Positions 48,587-59,900 of a stretch of 64,000 nucleotides of DNA are shown piece after piece. Source of the DNA: Buxus sempervirens (lineage: Eukaryota; Streptophyta; Magnoliopsida; Buxales; Buxaceae); assembly GCA_947561395.2 (NCBI GenBank), contig OX387187.1:39227829-39291828 (forward strand). Direction: 5' to 3'. The notes below the pieces were generated by a model that saw only the letters and a program-made list of their open reading frames with translations, made no database searches and was not told the DNA's origin. The position numbers were made by a program, and so were the translations under genes. Position 1 is the first letter of the stretch. Each line of letters begins with the position of its first letter.

Positions 48587-48767
48587 GGGGCATGGTTGGT
48601 CCAGAAGGATATAGCCTGATTCTCAGGATAGAGTGAAATACAGAGATAATGCCCATCCATAGTGGCTTCAGCGAATAAAATACTTAATTCGCTCGTTTAA
48701 AGATATATTGGACTTCAAATAAGGCTCAGAAATCGAGAGAAGGACCAAACTTGCACGTGTCTTTAAT

Positions 48768-48872
48768 GCCCGTAAATATACTACGGTCCAATGGGGACCG
48801 TATAGTTACTACGGACGCGCCTGCCCGTAGATATTTTGCGGGCGAGATCGACCCGTGAAGTCAATACGGGCA
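48768..48872. promoter_or_regulatory. E3 LTR U3 array of CCCGTA/TACGGG half-sites
   Basis: GCCCGTA, TACGGTCC, GACCGTA, TACGGACG, GCCCGTAG and ATACGGGC occur in alternating orientation within about 105 bp. Confidence 0.65.
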
Positions 48873-48974
48873 AAGCCTGTTCATTCTATTTTTAGGCCTT
48901 TTTGACCTGTTTTAAGCTCTAATTACATGTTTTTATTATTTTCTCATTTGGCAGTGCAATTTGGGGTGTCTACA

Positions 48975-49009
48975 GCTGCCCCCTCTTTGCTGGTAATTGG
49001 AACCAATTA
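48975..49009 (-). other. E3 polypurine tract and adjacent palindrome
   Basis: Minus strand CAAAGAGGGGGCAG ends at the LTR. Immediately next to it TAATTGG (48994-49000) and CCAATTA (49003-49009) form a perfect inverted repeat; E1 has an imperfect version. Confidence 0.7.
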
Positions 49010-50774
49010 CAAGCAGAGAGCAAAAAGACCCACCAATTGCACCTTCTGAGATTTTTGTATAATCAATTGCACTTTGCAAGGATTAAAAGGATGATTTTTG
49101 AAAAAAAGAATTGATTGTGGAAGATTTGCTAAGAAATCCCTCAGCTTAAGGGCCAAATCCTCCTCTCTCCTCTCACTGAGCACTTGTGGGCTATGAAGTG
49201 AGATTTGAGACAAAATTTTTAAACAAAAGTGGGTAAGGTGACAATCCTTGCAACTTACAATTAATACAAACATTAATCTCCTAAAAATTGTGAGAAAATG
49301 ATAAAATACGCAATTTATGGCTTCGCCCGTATTTGGCTTACGGACATACCTGACCGTAGGGGATTCACGGGCAGCCGGGCCCGTAGTGCTTTCACGGGCT
49401 TCTGATGCCCGTACTGTTTTTACGGATTTTACTCTTCTTCTTAAGCTCGCGACCGCGAAATTTCTTCTTCTGCTCGCATTCAAGCCCTAAATCCTTTGCG
49501 CCCGTGCTATTTTCTCCGGTCCTCTTCTTCTTCTTCAACAGTCCGATTCTTCCTGTTGTTCTCCAACGACTTTCTCCCTCCGGCGACGACTTGCTCATTC
49601 CGGCGACTGTTCCCATTTCTTGTTCTTCCACTGTCGTGCCAGTGGTCTTAGCTTCGGGTGTTCTTCGAATTTCCTCAACCGACCGTGAATCATCCTTTTT
49701 GAAGCTTCGGTAAAGTAAGAGCTTCCCTTTTGATTACTCTATTTCGACTGAACCCAGTAAGTGGCCGAAATCTCTTTGTTGTGTTTTTTTTTTTTCTTAT
49801 GAACAATGTATGCAACAATAAAACCCATGGACGAACTTTTTGCTCTTAATTGAATCAGCTGTTTGCTCTGTCTTCCTTAACCTGATTTGATTCGAAATTT
49901 CTATGCTCTTGAATTCTGGAATGATTAAACTCCCCAATATTGGTCTGTTCATCATTGTACCATGCTGCTTTCTTTTGTACATGACATGTCCGCAATGACA
50001 CTGACAAGTTTCTGATACTTGAATGAGAGATGATTATCTCAAGCTGCAAATTTTTGTTTTTTTTTTGAATGCTGGGTAATCAAGTTGCAGATAGATCTTT
50101 GATTTTGAGTTTGTTTACTCCTTTGATCTTCAGCTATTTGGATTCTTAGTGTGTTTGTCTGTCATGCCATCTGTCCTCACACTGCTATTCTGCTGATTTC
50201 TCTTTCCTTGTCTTATATGACTGTTTGTATGGTCTTTATGAATGAATCCTCCATTGTCATATTTGACCAAATGATTTTCTGCTCTTGGGCTAATAGTTTT
50301 AGCTTTTGAGTGAGCAAATTTCTGAGTTTCTGAGTTTGCTTCCTGTTGACTGAACTAATGTTTGCAATTTTTCTAATTGAGACTGGATTTGATGTTGAGC
50401 ATCTTGTCCAACTGTCTTGGCATGAATACTATAGACTTCTGACTTTGCCTTTCTTGTGTTAACTCAGTCTCAATACAAGTATGCCTGAACTTTTATACTG
50501 GAGCCAAACAAAAGTAGATGATTAAAATCCACTCTTAGCACATTCATATATAAGAAGCCTAAACTTCCTATATAATTTTTATATATTTTCTTGATTAGAG
50601 CAAAGACAAAATAAATATCACAATAAGCTTTCTCTAAACAGAAAATTAAACTCCTTTTCTTCCATCCTCCATTATTCTTTTCCTGCACATCACTTAATTT
50701 TGGTTAAAATGGAAATCAAGCCATTAGAAAATTTTAACAAGAATAATTAACCAACTCCCTGATTTGAACCGTAG
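49010..50774 (+). promoter_or_regulatory. E3 gene P upstream region: half-site array and probable 5' UTR intron
   Basis: A block at 49130-49215 is conserved with E1. The half-site array is at 49325-49436 (GCCCGTA, TTACGGA, GACCGTAG, CACGGGC, GCCCGTAC, TTACGGA). A CT/CCGGCG-rich stretch (49440-49690) then resembles a 5' UTR. A donor-like GTAAGT at 49757 and an acceptor ACCGTAG ending at 50774, just before the ATG, suggest a 5' UTR intron of about 1.0 kb. 49800-50760 is otherwise featureless T-rich DNA. Confidence 0.55.
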
Positions 50775-53707
50775 ATGGCCCGCCTTCGATCAGCTTCTAG
50801 GGATCCTGCGGATGAGCCTTCCTCTTCGAGAGTTAGGCGTGATCCTGCTGATGTGGCCTCGTCTTCGAGGACCGAGAGGTATTCTGATTCAGATGTTCCT
50901 GATCTTCCTTCTGGGGATTCGCGTGAGGCGACCCCAGAGGTATACTCTAACTCCTTTGAATTTAATAATCCTTTTCAAAACACATCATCTTGATTCTTTC
51001 TTCTCTTTAATTATTTTCTTTTAGCCGCCTGTTGAGGCTTCGGGCAGAGATAGGAACCGTAGTAGGCGTCGAGCTGGAGGCAGAGATGGAGGCCATGATG
51101 AGGGCCGTAGAGGAGGCCGCAGAGGGGGCCGTGGCAGAGATGAGGCCAGGACCAGGGTTGAGATCCCTGAGGAGGTAGCTGCCCAGATTAGGGACACTGA
51201 TCTTCTGCATGGTTTGAGGACTCATCCCTCAGCGTGCGTTAGGGCGGATATCCCTTTGGAGTATCCGATGTCCCATTATAGAGGGAGCTGGGCCAGCTTT
51301 ACTAGATTCTTGAGAGCTTGCAGTTCGGCCTATCGTCGGGAGCTAGGATTGTACGGTTTCAGCATGTTTATCACCATCCCGGACGTTCGCTTGGATCGAG
51401 CCCTCATTGCAGCATTATTGGAGAGGTTTTTCCCAGAGACCTTGAGCTTCCACTTCCTAGATATAGAGATTGGGATCCGGCCTTCTGATTTCACACTCAT
51501 CACCGGGATTAGGATGATCGGTGATGTTATTACTGAGATGACTATGCCAGAGGCTGATGAGATTGCAGCTTATCTTGGATATATTGTGCTGCCTCCTGAG
51601 GCATGGGATCGAGGGAGAGCTAGATTGTCTCTGACATGGCTGAGAGAGACTTTCAGGAGGAGGCAGTTTGGCCAGCTTGCTGCTGGTGACCATGTTTTTC
51701 CTTTCGCCTTCAGATTTCTTTTTCTGTATATGATGGGATCCTGCTTCTTCCCAGAGGACACGACTTCAGTTAGTCCTCACTTCTTGAGTCTTCTGGGAGA
51801 TCTGCAGCGGGCGAGGAGGTATGCCTGGGGCCCGCTCATATTTGGTACTATTCTGGCTGGCCTACGCCGATCAGTGAGTGGCCTCTCTACATCCAAAGGG
51901 GCTGGAGTTGGATGCCGATTCTTCTGGCCTTTTCTGCAGGTGAAATGTTTATTTCCTTTCTTTTTCACTCTTTCCCTTTTCCTTATCTCTCTTTTTCTAT
52001 TCTTCTGACTATTTTCTTCTTTCTTGTAGTTTTTTGCTAGGGTTTATATACCCTATTTCCGCCCTACCTCTACGATGCCTGAGGAGACATATCCTATGGC
52101 ACTTAGATGGTGTCATGTAGAGCACGACTCTGAAAAGAGTCGTCCCAGGTCCGCCCGGGCCCACTTAGACAGGTTATACCGGTCTGAGGTAATCTTCTTT
52201 TAATTCCTCTACTTTTTCTTTTCTTTTCTTCCTGGATCGCATATCTGATGTCCTGTTTTGTTTTTCAGCTATTTGTCCCCAGGATGGAGGACATTCATGA
52301 GGTGCTGGCCCTGCAGGCTGCGAGAGATGATGCATTTGTCCCTGACCAGAGACGACAGAGATACCAATTCTTTATTGGTCAGCTGGGCAGCATCTGGTAT
52401 TGTGGCGAGCGCTTCTTCTTTCAGCATGTGGGAGAGCCGCGGATTCCTGCCATCCCGCCAGATACTACTCCTTTCTATCCTCCTATGCCTGTTAATCCTG
52501 CCCAGTTCTTGGATTGGACTGAGGCAGAGACATTATTGGAGGAGGGTGACTATGATGCCTGGTTCAGGCGATCTTCTGTTGGATGCCTCATGTCACCCAT
52601 GCCTGTCCGTGGCGGAGTCACGGAGATAGGAGGGGTAGTGATTAGGGCCTATGACACTACGGTATGCTTTCTTCTTTTGTGACCTTCTATTTCTATTTCA
52701 TCTGTCCTTAGCATTTTTCTGACTTCTTTCTTCTCTATTTCAGGAGGCTCAGTTGGTAGAGATCCGGTCTCGCTATGCTGATTTAGAGCGCCAGCGTGAT
52801 GCAGCGATCGCTGAGCGGGACGCCCTCTATATCACTATTTCCGATCTCCGGGGGCAGCTAGCCAGAGCCCAGGGCCAGGAGGGTCCATCTGATGCACAGG
52901 ACCAGGCGGGTCCGTCTGATACTCAGGTTAATTTCTTTTTTTATTTCCATTCCTGCTTTTGTATTAGCCTATCTTGTTCTGACTGAATTTTTTTCTTAGT
53001 TTCAGGAGTACACCGCTGGCCCTTCTTCACCTGCTTCACCCGTGCCTATGCATTTCCGGGATGAGGTGTTTTCTGTGGCACGGGTGGAGTTCGTGACGTC
53101 TCCCAGTCCAGTGGAGGTTCCTGCAGCAGAGCCCGAGGTCGAGGCTGATATTGTACCTGCTGCTGAGGACGTGCCAGAGTCTGCCCCAGTAGCTGAGACT
53201 GCTCCTGCTGCATCTGCTGATATAGATATAGATTCGGCTATGGACGCCGCTGGGGTAGAGCCTACCGTGGAGACTGCTGTGATGGAGGAGGCTACAGCTG
53301 ATCCTGTAGAGCCCGAGGTGGAGATGACTGCTACTGAGCCTGTGGAGCCGGAGGTTGATGTACCTGGGACGTCTGCTCCTGCTGGTCCTGTTAGTCCTGA
53401 TATGGAGGATGCGGAGGTGACACATGCTGCTGTTGATCCTTCTGCAGATTCTTCCCGTACAGAGTCTGATCCCGATTCTACGGGATATGTAGATACTTCA
53501 GGGTACGTCCCTCCTGATCATCCCACTGCTGGCCTTGTGCCTTTATATATGTGGCATGATATTCAGTCTGTTTTGAGCAGGATGACGCGTAGCACGGCCC
53601 GCAATATTGTGCGGCATGTCTTTGAGCGTAGGCGATCTACAGGCCGTGGTCGAGGCAGAGGACGAGGCCGTGGCCGTAGGAGCGGACCTGCATGGCCATT
53701 AGATTAG
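50775..53707 (+). CDS. E3 antisense gene P: plant-mobile-domain-like protein, six coding exons, open
   Basis: Exons 50775-50939, 51025-51939, 52030-52188, 52269-52661, 52744-52926 and 53006-53707 encode 838 residues. All five introns are 79-90 bp, GT...AG, pyrimidine-rich and phase 0. Exon 2 begins with an RG-rich basic segment, then a plant-mobile-domain-like region (residues about 120-410: RFFPETLSFHFLDIEIGIRP, FTLITGIRM, GCRFFWPFLQ). Exon 4 has a conserved DYDAWF and GGVTEIGGVVIRAYDTT. Exon 5 is a coiled coil (ADLERQRDAAIAERDAL). Exon 6 is acidic, then conserved (GLVPLYMWHDIQSVLSRM) and ends in an RG-rich tail that could bind nucleic acid. The start was chosen for exon fit with E1. It is antisense to gag-pol, next to the 3' LTR. 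Function unknown; the family is linked to transposons and their silencing. Confidence 0.88.
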
Positions 53708-54162
53708 GATTCTTCCATGTACCTTTGTATTTTTTGGCAAAAGTGATGTAAACATTCATGTATATAAAAGAAGTTTGATTTATTTCCATTTGTGTTCTTT
53801 CTTCTTTATTTATAGTATTTATTACCTCATGAATGTTAAACAGGGACATGTGAAGCTTAGGGAAACAAAGGAAATTAAAAGTTCCCATTTTTTTGCATTT
53901 TTTCGAAGGAACCGTATTTATACTACGAGCAAGCCGTGCCCGTAAAATTACTACGGGCGTACCTTGCCCGTGAATTTTCTACGGTCAGGCGTGTCCGTAA
54001 TGTCTATACGGGCGAGCCTTGCCCGTAATATAATTACGGAATTTACTGCCTTGCGATTTTTTCTATATAAACTCCTAGGGAACGTCATTGTGACACTTTT
54101 ATTGATTGGAAAACTCCCTGAGCACGTCTTTTCTCGCTTTCCTTGGCTTCTTTGGCGCTTCC
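53708..54162 (+). promoter_or_regulatory. E3 intergenic region P-D: gene D promoter
   Basis: P 3' UTR, then a CCCGTA/TACGGG half-site array at 53910-54040 with about nine half-sites, then TATATAAA at 54064-54071, then ACGTCATTGTGACAC near 54082, then the D ATG at 54163. The in-frame ATG at 54106 is an alternative, but E2 has no ATG at that place. Confidence 0.65.
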
Positions 54163-55956
54163 ATGGCTTCCCCTACGCCGCTTTCTCCTGCCGTTGAATC
54201 TCCTCTTGCAAGACAACCTGTTAGATCAAAACCTCCTAATCTTACCAGGTACAATATTGTGGATTCCTTTTATGATAGATGGGTTAACTCCATGACCCTT
54301 GATGAGGAGATTCGTTGGGGTTCCATCCACTTAGGGCACATCCTACACCTCCCTAAAATTCCCTTTAAGTGGGAAATCATTGAAGCTTTGATAGGCCATT
54401 GGGTACCTGAGCTGAATCTCTTCCGTTTTGATGATAAAGAGATGACTCCTACCATAGAAGAGATTGAAACCATCCTTGGCCTTAGATTTTCTGAAAAAGT
54501 TGTGAACCCACCCCTAAAGCTTAGTTATAAAAAGGAGGCTTCCACTTTCTTGGGTATAGGGAAGAAGGACTTAGGAAATTCTGATGCACTATTGACCTTG
54601 TCCAAGACCTTTTTGACTGAAAAACTTCTGAGGAGTAATGACAAGGACTCTAGGTTTAATGCATTGACCCTAATAGTGGTCAATCAGCTGTTTTTTCCAC
54701 GGGGTGATGACCAGGTTGACTTGGCTCTTATCTCAGTTATCTGTCAGGTTAGGGAACGCGAGAGGTTGGCCCCTATGATCCTAGCAGAGATATATCAGGC
54801 TCTTACTAATTGTTATTTCAGGAAGAAGAAACGCTTCCTTGCCTGCGCCCCTATCCTACAGGTAAAATATGCATGTATTTTTTTTCTATTTTTTTTTTCT
54901 ATTCTTCCTTTCCTTTCTTTCTTCTCTTCTTTCTTTTTTTTTTTTTTTTTTTCTTCTTCTTCTCTTTTTTCTTTCTTCTTTTCTTTTTTTTTCTTTTCTT
55001 TTTTTTTTCTTTTTTTTTTTTTTCTTTTTGGAAATAAATTGAAATACTTCCTTTTCTTGCAGCTTTGGTTGCTTGACCATCTTAGCCAGGTTGAAGAAAT
55101 AACTCGCCGCTTCTTTCCAAGATTGAAAGTTCCTGTTCTGATGAGCAATAGGGGATGTCCTAACATCCAAGGTGGTAAGCAAGGCTGGTTCACTTTCTTG
55201 GGTACTCTCCAGGATGATCAAGTGAGATGGCCTGGCACTTACCAGCCCACTCCAGAGACAGTGATCAGCTTTAGAGATAAAAACTTTCTGGTCCTAGCAG
55301 GCTTGAAATCTGCTGTTCTCTATCTTCCTTTGAGGGTTCTTCGGCAATTTGGAGCGACCCAGGGAATCATGATTCCCACAGGTTATGAGAGCTTTATAGG
55401 GCCACTTACTTCAGCCACCATGGGGCTAAATGCTCAATTAATGAAAGAGTGGTCCTATGTTTGCTTTCTGCGGGGTCCAGTCTTTGCTGAGTCCTATGTG
55501 AAGGACTATCACTTCTGGATCAAGGAACAGGTGCAGAGTCATGCCCCAGTACCAGAGGATCCTCCTGCAGTTCTTCCTCCTACTTATGAGGACATTCTGG
55601 AGTTAGAAAGGGCAACCCATAAACGGCTTCAACAAATATGGGTACGGGAGGCTCAAGAACTTAGGATAAAAGTTCTTTTTCTGGAGAGGCAGCTTGAAGA
55701 GCAGAAGTCTGGCCGCATTGCCATAGAGAAGAAACTTGAAGAACAAAGGCTAGCTCGTCGCTTTGAAGTCCGAGTGATGCGGAAGAAGTATCAGGATTCC
55801 TTGGCTGACCTTAGGGCGTTGAAGATCAAGCTTTCCTTTTCAGATGAGGTCATCTCCTTTTTGAGTGATCCTGATGCAGAGGGTGCTTCTGGAATCATTG
55901 CAACTCAGGCAGCTAGGATTAGGGAACTTGAGGAGCAGTTAGGGAGTAGGGATTAG
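54163..55956 (+). CDS. E3 antisense gene D: DUF7745/plant-mobile-domain-like protein, open
   Basis: Exons 54163-54861 and 55063-55956 encode 530 residues. The intron (201 bp, GTAAAA...TTGCAG) is almost pure T/C. Residues 68-110 hold WEIIEALIGHWVPELNLF and MTPTIEEIETILGLRF, followed by a Leu-rich helical region (DALLTLSKTFL, APMILAEIYQALTNCY). About residues 400-520 form a charged coiled coil. The intron has no in-frame stop and a length divisible by three, so a retained form with 67 extra, Phe-rich residues could in theory be made; conservation of exons but not of intron sequence in E1 argues that it is spliced. Convergent with pol. Molecular role unknown. Confidence 0.88.
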   Translation: MASPTPLSPAVESPLARQPVRSKPPNLTRYNIVDSFYDRWVNSMTLDEEIRWGSIHLGHILHLPKIPFKWEIIEALIGHWVPELNLFRFDDKEMTPTIEEIETILGLRFSEKVVNPPLKLSYKKEASTFLGIGKKDLGNSDALLTLSKTFLTEKLLRSNDKDSRFNALTLIVVNQLFFPRGDDQVDLALISVICQVRERERLAPMILAEIYQALTNCYFRKKKRFLACAPILQVKYACIFFLFFFSILPFLSFFSSFFFFFFFSSSSLFSFFFSFFFFSFFFLFFFFLFGNKLKYFLFLQLWLLDHLSQVEEITRRFFPRLKVPVLMSNRGCPNIQGGKQGWFTFLGTLQDDQVRWPGTYQPTPETVISFRDKNFLVLAGLKSAVLYLPLRVLRQFGATQGIMIPTGYESFIGPLTSATMGLNAQLMKEWSYVCFLRGPVFAESYVKDYHFWIKEQVQSHAPVPEDPPAVLPPTYEDILELERATHKRLQQIWVREAQELRIKVLFLERQLEEQKSGRIAIEKKLEEQRLARRFEVRVMRKKYQDSLADLRALKIKLSFSDEVISFLSDPDAEGASGIIATQAARIRELEEQLGSRD

Positions 55957-56944
55957 ATTCTTTCATCATTTTTTTTTCTTTCATTTTTTTTTTCCATACT
56001 TTTTTACAAAAGCAAACTCCATTAGTGGAAAGATATTAGATTTAATTCAAAAATAGGTTTTATATTATTGGCCTCAGAATTCTCAGATGCTTATAAAAAC
56101 AGAAGTTTTATGAAAAAGTATTTGATTTCTCATCATTGGCCAAAGTATAGTTTTTTTTTTTTTTGAAAGCTGATCCAAAACACTTAATCACATATAATTA
56201 AAGGAATTAAAATCAGGTTGAATAATGAAAAGGGTAGTCCAAGCAATAGGGAGAGACCACATTTATCTACCCTGTGACCTTTAGAATCATCCCCTAATGA
56301 TTTTTCCTTCCTGATTGGTCTTGCTAATCTGCTCAGTTTCCAGTGCTCATGCTGATTTGAAACTTAGACCCCATGATCAACTCATCCCTTGATTCTTTTC
56401 TTCTTTTTTTTTTTTTCTTTTTTTTTTTCTTTTTTTCTTTTTGCCCTTCTTGCCCCTAGTGCCAATTACGGTTTTCACTAGGGTTGGCCTCTGCATTCCA
56501 TCATCACCAATCTTACTCTGAAAGTTGAATGAATATACTAAAATCACCGAGGTCTTAATAATAGGACGAAACAAAGGCTAGGTTCGGTTTATGAAAGAAA
56601 AGGTATTAAAGGCTCAAAATTTTCTAAGTGTGAAAATGGGTCAACTGGACTTACAGTCATGGTGAATTCAATCCCATTCCTCTTCTTTTGTATTTGGCAT
56701 TTATTTGCCCCTATTTTTTCCTTTTTTTTTTTTTCAAATTTTTTTTCTTTTTTTTTTTTTCTTTTTTTTTTTTCTTTTTGCCCCTATTGGCCTTGCCCTT
56801 ATTGACTTTGCCCCAGTATAAGGCTGTAAGTCCAGTTTGGGTTTAACAAAAAAAATACGAATAGGCTCAAATTGGTTTGACTAGGGATTCAAATTTTGGG
56901 ATATAAAGAACAATGGCCTCAGATCATTTCCTAGTAATATTCAT
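55957..56944. other. E3 convergent 3' region between D and pol
   Basis: Non-coding with polypyrimidine runs (56395-56445, 56715-56785). Inverted repeats: CCCTAGTG (56454-56461) with CACTAGGG (56476-56483), and AACTGGACTTACAG (about 56644-56657) with CTGTAAGTCCAGTT (about 56824-56837), 14 bp perfect. Equivalent repeats in E2 and E1 differ in sequence but still pair. Confidence 0.6.
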
Positions 56945-59900
56945 TCATGGAAAATATCTCTTTACTGCATCAGAGTTAATTGGCTCAGGAAAATCCTTTC
57001 CATCCATTTCTGTTAAGATAAGAGCACCCCCTGATAGAACTTTCTTGACCACATAAGGTCCTTCCCAATTTGGTTTAAACTTTCCACGAGGATCTTCCAA
57101 AAAGGGTAAAATCTTCTTTAATACCAAATTTCCTTCTTGGAAAGTTCTGGGCTTCACCTTTTTATTGTAAGCCCTAGCCATCCTCTTCCGATATATTTGG
57201 CCATGACTAAGTGCCTTCAAACGCTTTTCTTCAATTAAATTGAGTTGATCATGTCTAGACTGTATCCATTCAGCTTCTTCTAATTCTGCTTCCATTAGCA
57301 CTCTTAGTGAAGGTATTTCCACTTCCACTGGTAAAACTGCTTCCATTCCATAGACTAAGGAGTATGGGGTCGCTCCTGTAGAAGTCCGAATTGAGGTTTT
57401 GTAAGCATGTAGAGCAAGTGGCAGCATTTCATGCCAATCTTTAAAACTCACTACCATCTTTTGAATAATCTTCTTTATATTCTTATTGGCTGCTTCCACT
57501 GCCCCATTCATCTTTGGTCTGTAAGGCGCTGACTTGTGGTGGGTAATCTGAAATTGTTCACACATCTTCCTCATGTCTTTGTTCTTAAGGTTTGAAGCAT
57601 TGTCTGTTACTATGGCACTTGGCAAACCATAGCGGCAAATGATGTTATGCTTCAAAAACTTAAGAACATGGCTACTTGTAATGTTTGCATAAGAAGCCGC
57701 TTCTACCCACTTGGTAAAGTAATCAATTGCTACGAGTATAAATCTATGTCCATTTGATGCCTTTGGAGAGATCATTCCAATGACATCTATACCCCACATA
57801 GAAAAAGGCCACGGAGATGTCATACTGTGTAATTCACTTGGGGGTGCATGCTTGTTATCCGCGTACACTTGGCATAAATGACACCTTTTAACGTGCATAT
57901 AGCAATCATGCTCCATAGTCGACCAGTAATATCCCAATCGCAGAATCTTCTTGGCAAGCATATGCCCATTCATATGGGGTCCACACACTCCTCCATGTAC
58001 GGTTTCAACTATCCTTTCTGACTCAGTTTTTGCAACACATCTAAGTAGTATATCATTGTGTGATCTTTTGTACAACTGCCCACCACTTAGTAAGAACTGT
58101 CCTGCCAGCCTTTGTATTGTTCTTTTCTCTGTAGAGGTGACATTTTCTGGTAAGCTCCGATCATTTAGGAAGTTCTTAATGTTTTGAAACCATGGTACTT
58201 CTTCTTCTGGGGTTTCTTCTAAAACAAGGCAGTAAGCTGGTTCGTCTCTGACTTCAATTTCCAATGGTCTAATATCAACCCCTTCTGGCATATTGACCAT
58301 TGAAGCCAATGTTGCTAGAGCATCTGCAAACTGGTTTTTGGCCCTTGGCATATAATTGAAGGAAATTCGAGTAAATTTATTGCTTATTTCTTCCAAATAC
58401 TGGTGATAGGGGATCAATTTGTGATCCTTGGTTTTCCATTCACCAGTTGTTTGGAAGATGATAAGACTCGAATCTCCATATACGTCAAGTTCCTCTACTT
58501 CATGATCTAAGGCTGCTTGTAACCCAATTATGCATGCTTCATACTCTGCTATATTGTTCGTGCATTGGAACCTTAACTTCACTGCGATTGGGATATGTGC
58601 CCCATCTGGCTTGATCAGAACAGCCCCTATTCCATTTCCATTCATATTGGCGGCCCCATCAAAAAACATCTGCCATGAGCTCTCACCTTCTTCCTCTTCA
58701 GCAAACAGGATTGCCTCATCAGGGAAGTTGGTCTTTAAGGGTTGGTATTCTGGTAAAGGGTGTGCGGCTAAGTGATCTGCAATAGCTTGACCCTTAATGG
58801 CCTTCTGTGTGATATAGGTGAGGTCAAATTCAGAGAGTAACAACTGCCACTTTGCTGTTCTGCCAGTTAAAGCTGGTTTCTCAAATAGATACTTCAAAGG
58901 GTCCATGCGGGATATCAATAAGGTGGAATGACTAAGGAAATAGTGCCTTAGTCTCTGAGTTGCCCATACTAAAGCACAACAAGTCTTTTCCAAAGGTGAA
59001 TACTTTGCTTCATATTCTGTAAATTTCTTACTCAGGTAGTAAATCGCCCTCTCCTTTCTGCCTGTATCGTCATGCTGTCCTAAGACACACCCCATTGATG
59101 TCTCCAAAACAGACAAGTATAGGATTAGTGGCCTTCCTGGAGTTGGTGGTACTAGCACAGGTGGGTTTAATAAGTATTCCTTTATTGTGTCAAAGGCTTC
59201 TTGGCACTCATCATTCCAGACTGTCGGGTTATTCTTTCTTAAAAGTTTGAAAATTGGTTCACAGATAGCGGTGAGCTGTGCTATGAACCGGCTTATGTAC
59301 TGAATCCTTCCAAGAAAGCCCCGAACCTCCCTCTCGGTTCTAGGTGATGGCATTTCAATGATGGCTTTAGCTTTAGCTGGGTCAATCTCAATTCCTCTTC
59401 TGCTTACTATAAAACCGAATAATTTTCCTGATGTAGCCCCAAAGACACACTTAGCAGGGTTCAGCCTTAGACTGTATTTCCTAAGCCGATCAAATACCTT
59501 CTTCAAGTTGATCAAGTGGTCTTCTTCTTCGCATGATTTGGCTATCATATCATCCACATAAACCTCCATCTCCTTATGGATCATATCATGGAATAAGGCT
59601 GTCATGGCCCTCTGGTAGGTTGCCCCAGCATTCTTAAGTCCAAATGGCATGACAGTGTAGTGGAAGGTACCCCAAGGGGTGATAAAGGCTGTCTTCTCTT
59701 GGTCTTCCTTAGCCATCTTAATCTGATTATACCCAGAAAACCCATCCATGAATGAGAATAGACTATGTACAGCGGTGTTATCCACCAGGATGTCTATGTG
59801 TGGAAGTGGAAAATCATCCTTTGGACTTGCCTTATTCAAATCTCTATAATCTACGCACATTCTGACTTTCCCATCCTTCTTTGGCACTGGCACTATATTT

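Larger units (their letters stand above)
47165..48974 (-). repeat. E3 3' LTR
   Basis: 1810 bp, minus orientation, same landmarks as the E4 LTR: half-site array 48768-48872, TATA box 48579-48586, splice-donor-like CAGGTAAGTCC near 48463-48473 (reverse), two copies of the CCGTAAAACGTG block (one near 48156-48173, one at 48312-48329) and GGTGGCGACTCT (reverse) at 47231-47242. Confidence 0.94.

Noticed and set aside
41072-48974. Inverted LTRs at 41072-42886 and 47165-48974 as ends of one element or as long terminal inverted repeats of a DNA transposon
   Set aside because: LTR pairs must be in the same orientation. One LTR is followed by a PBS and gag on plus, the other is preceded by a polypurine tract on minus, so they belong to two elements, E4 and E3.
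50775-53707. Calling gene P an aminotransferase
   Set aside because: The old name 'aminotransferase-like' for the plant mobile domain does not imply that activity; no pyridoxal-phosphate site is visible.
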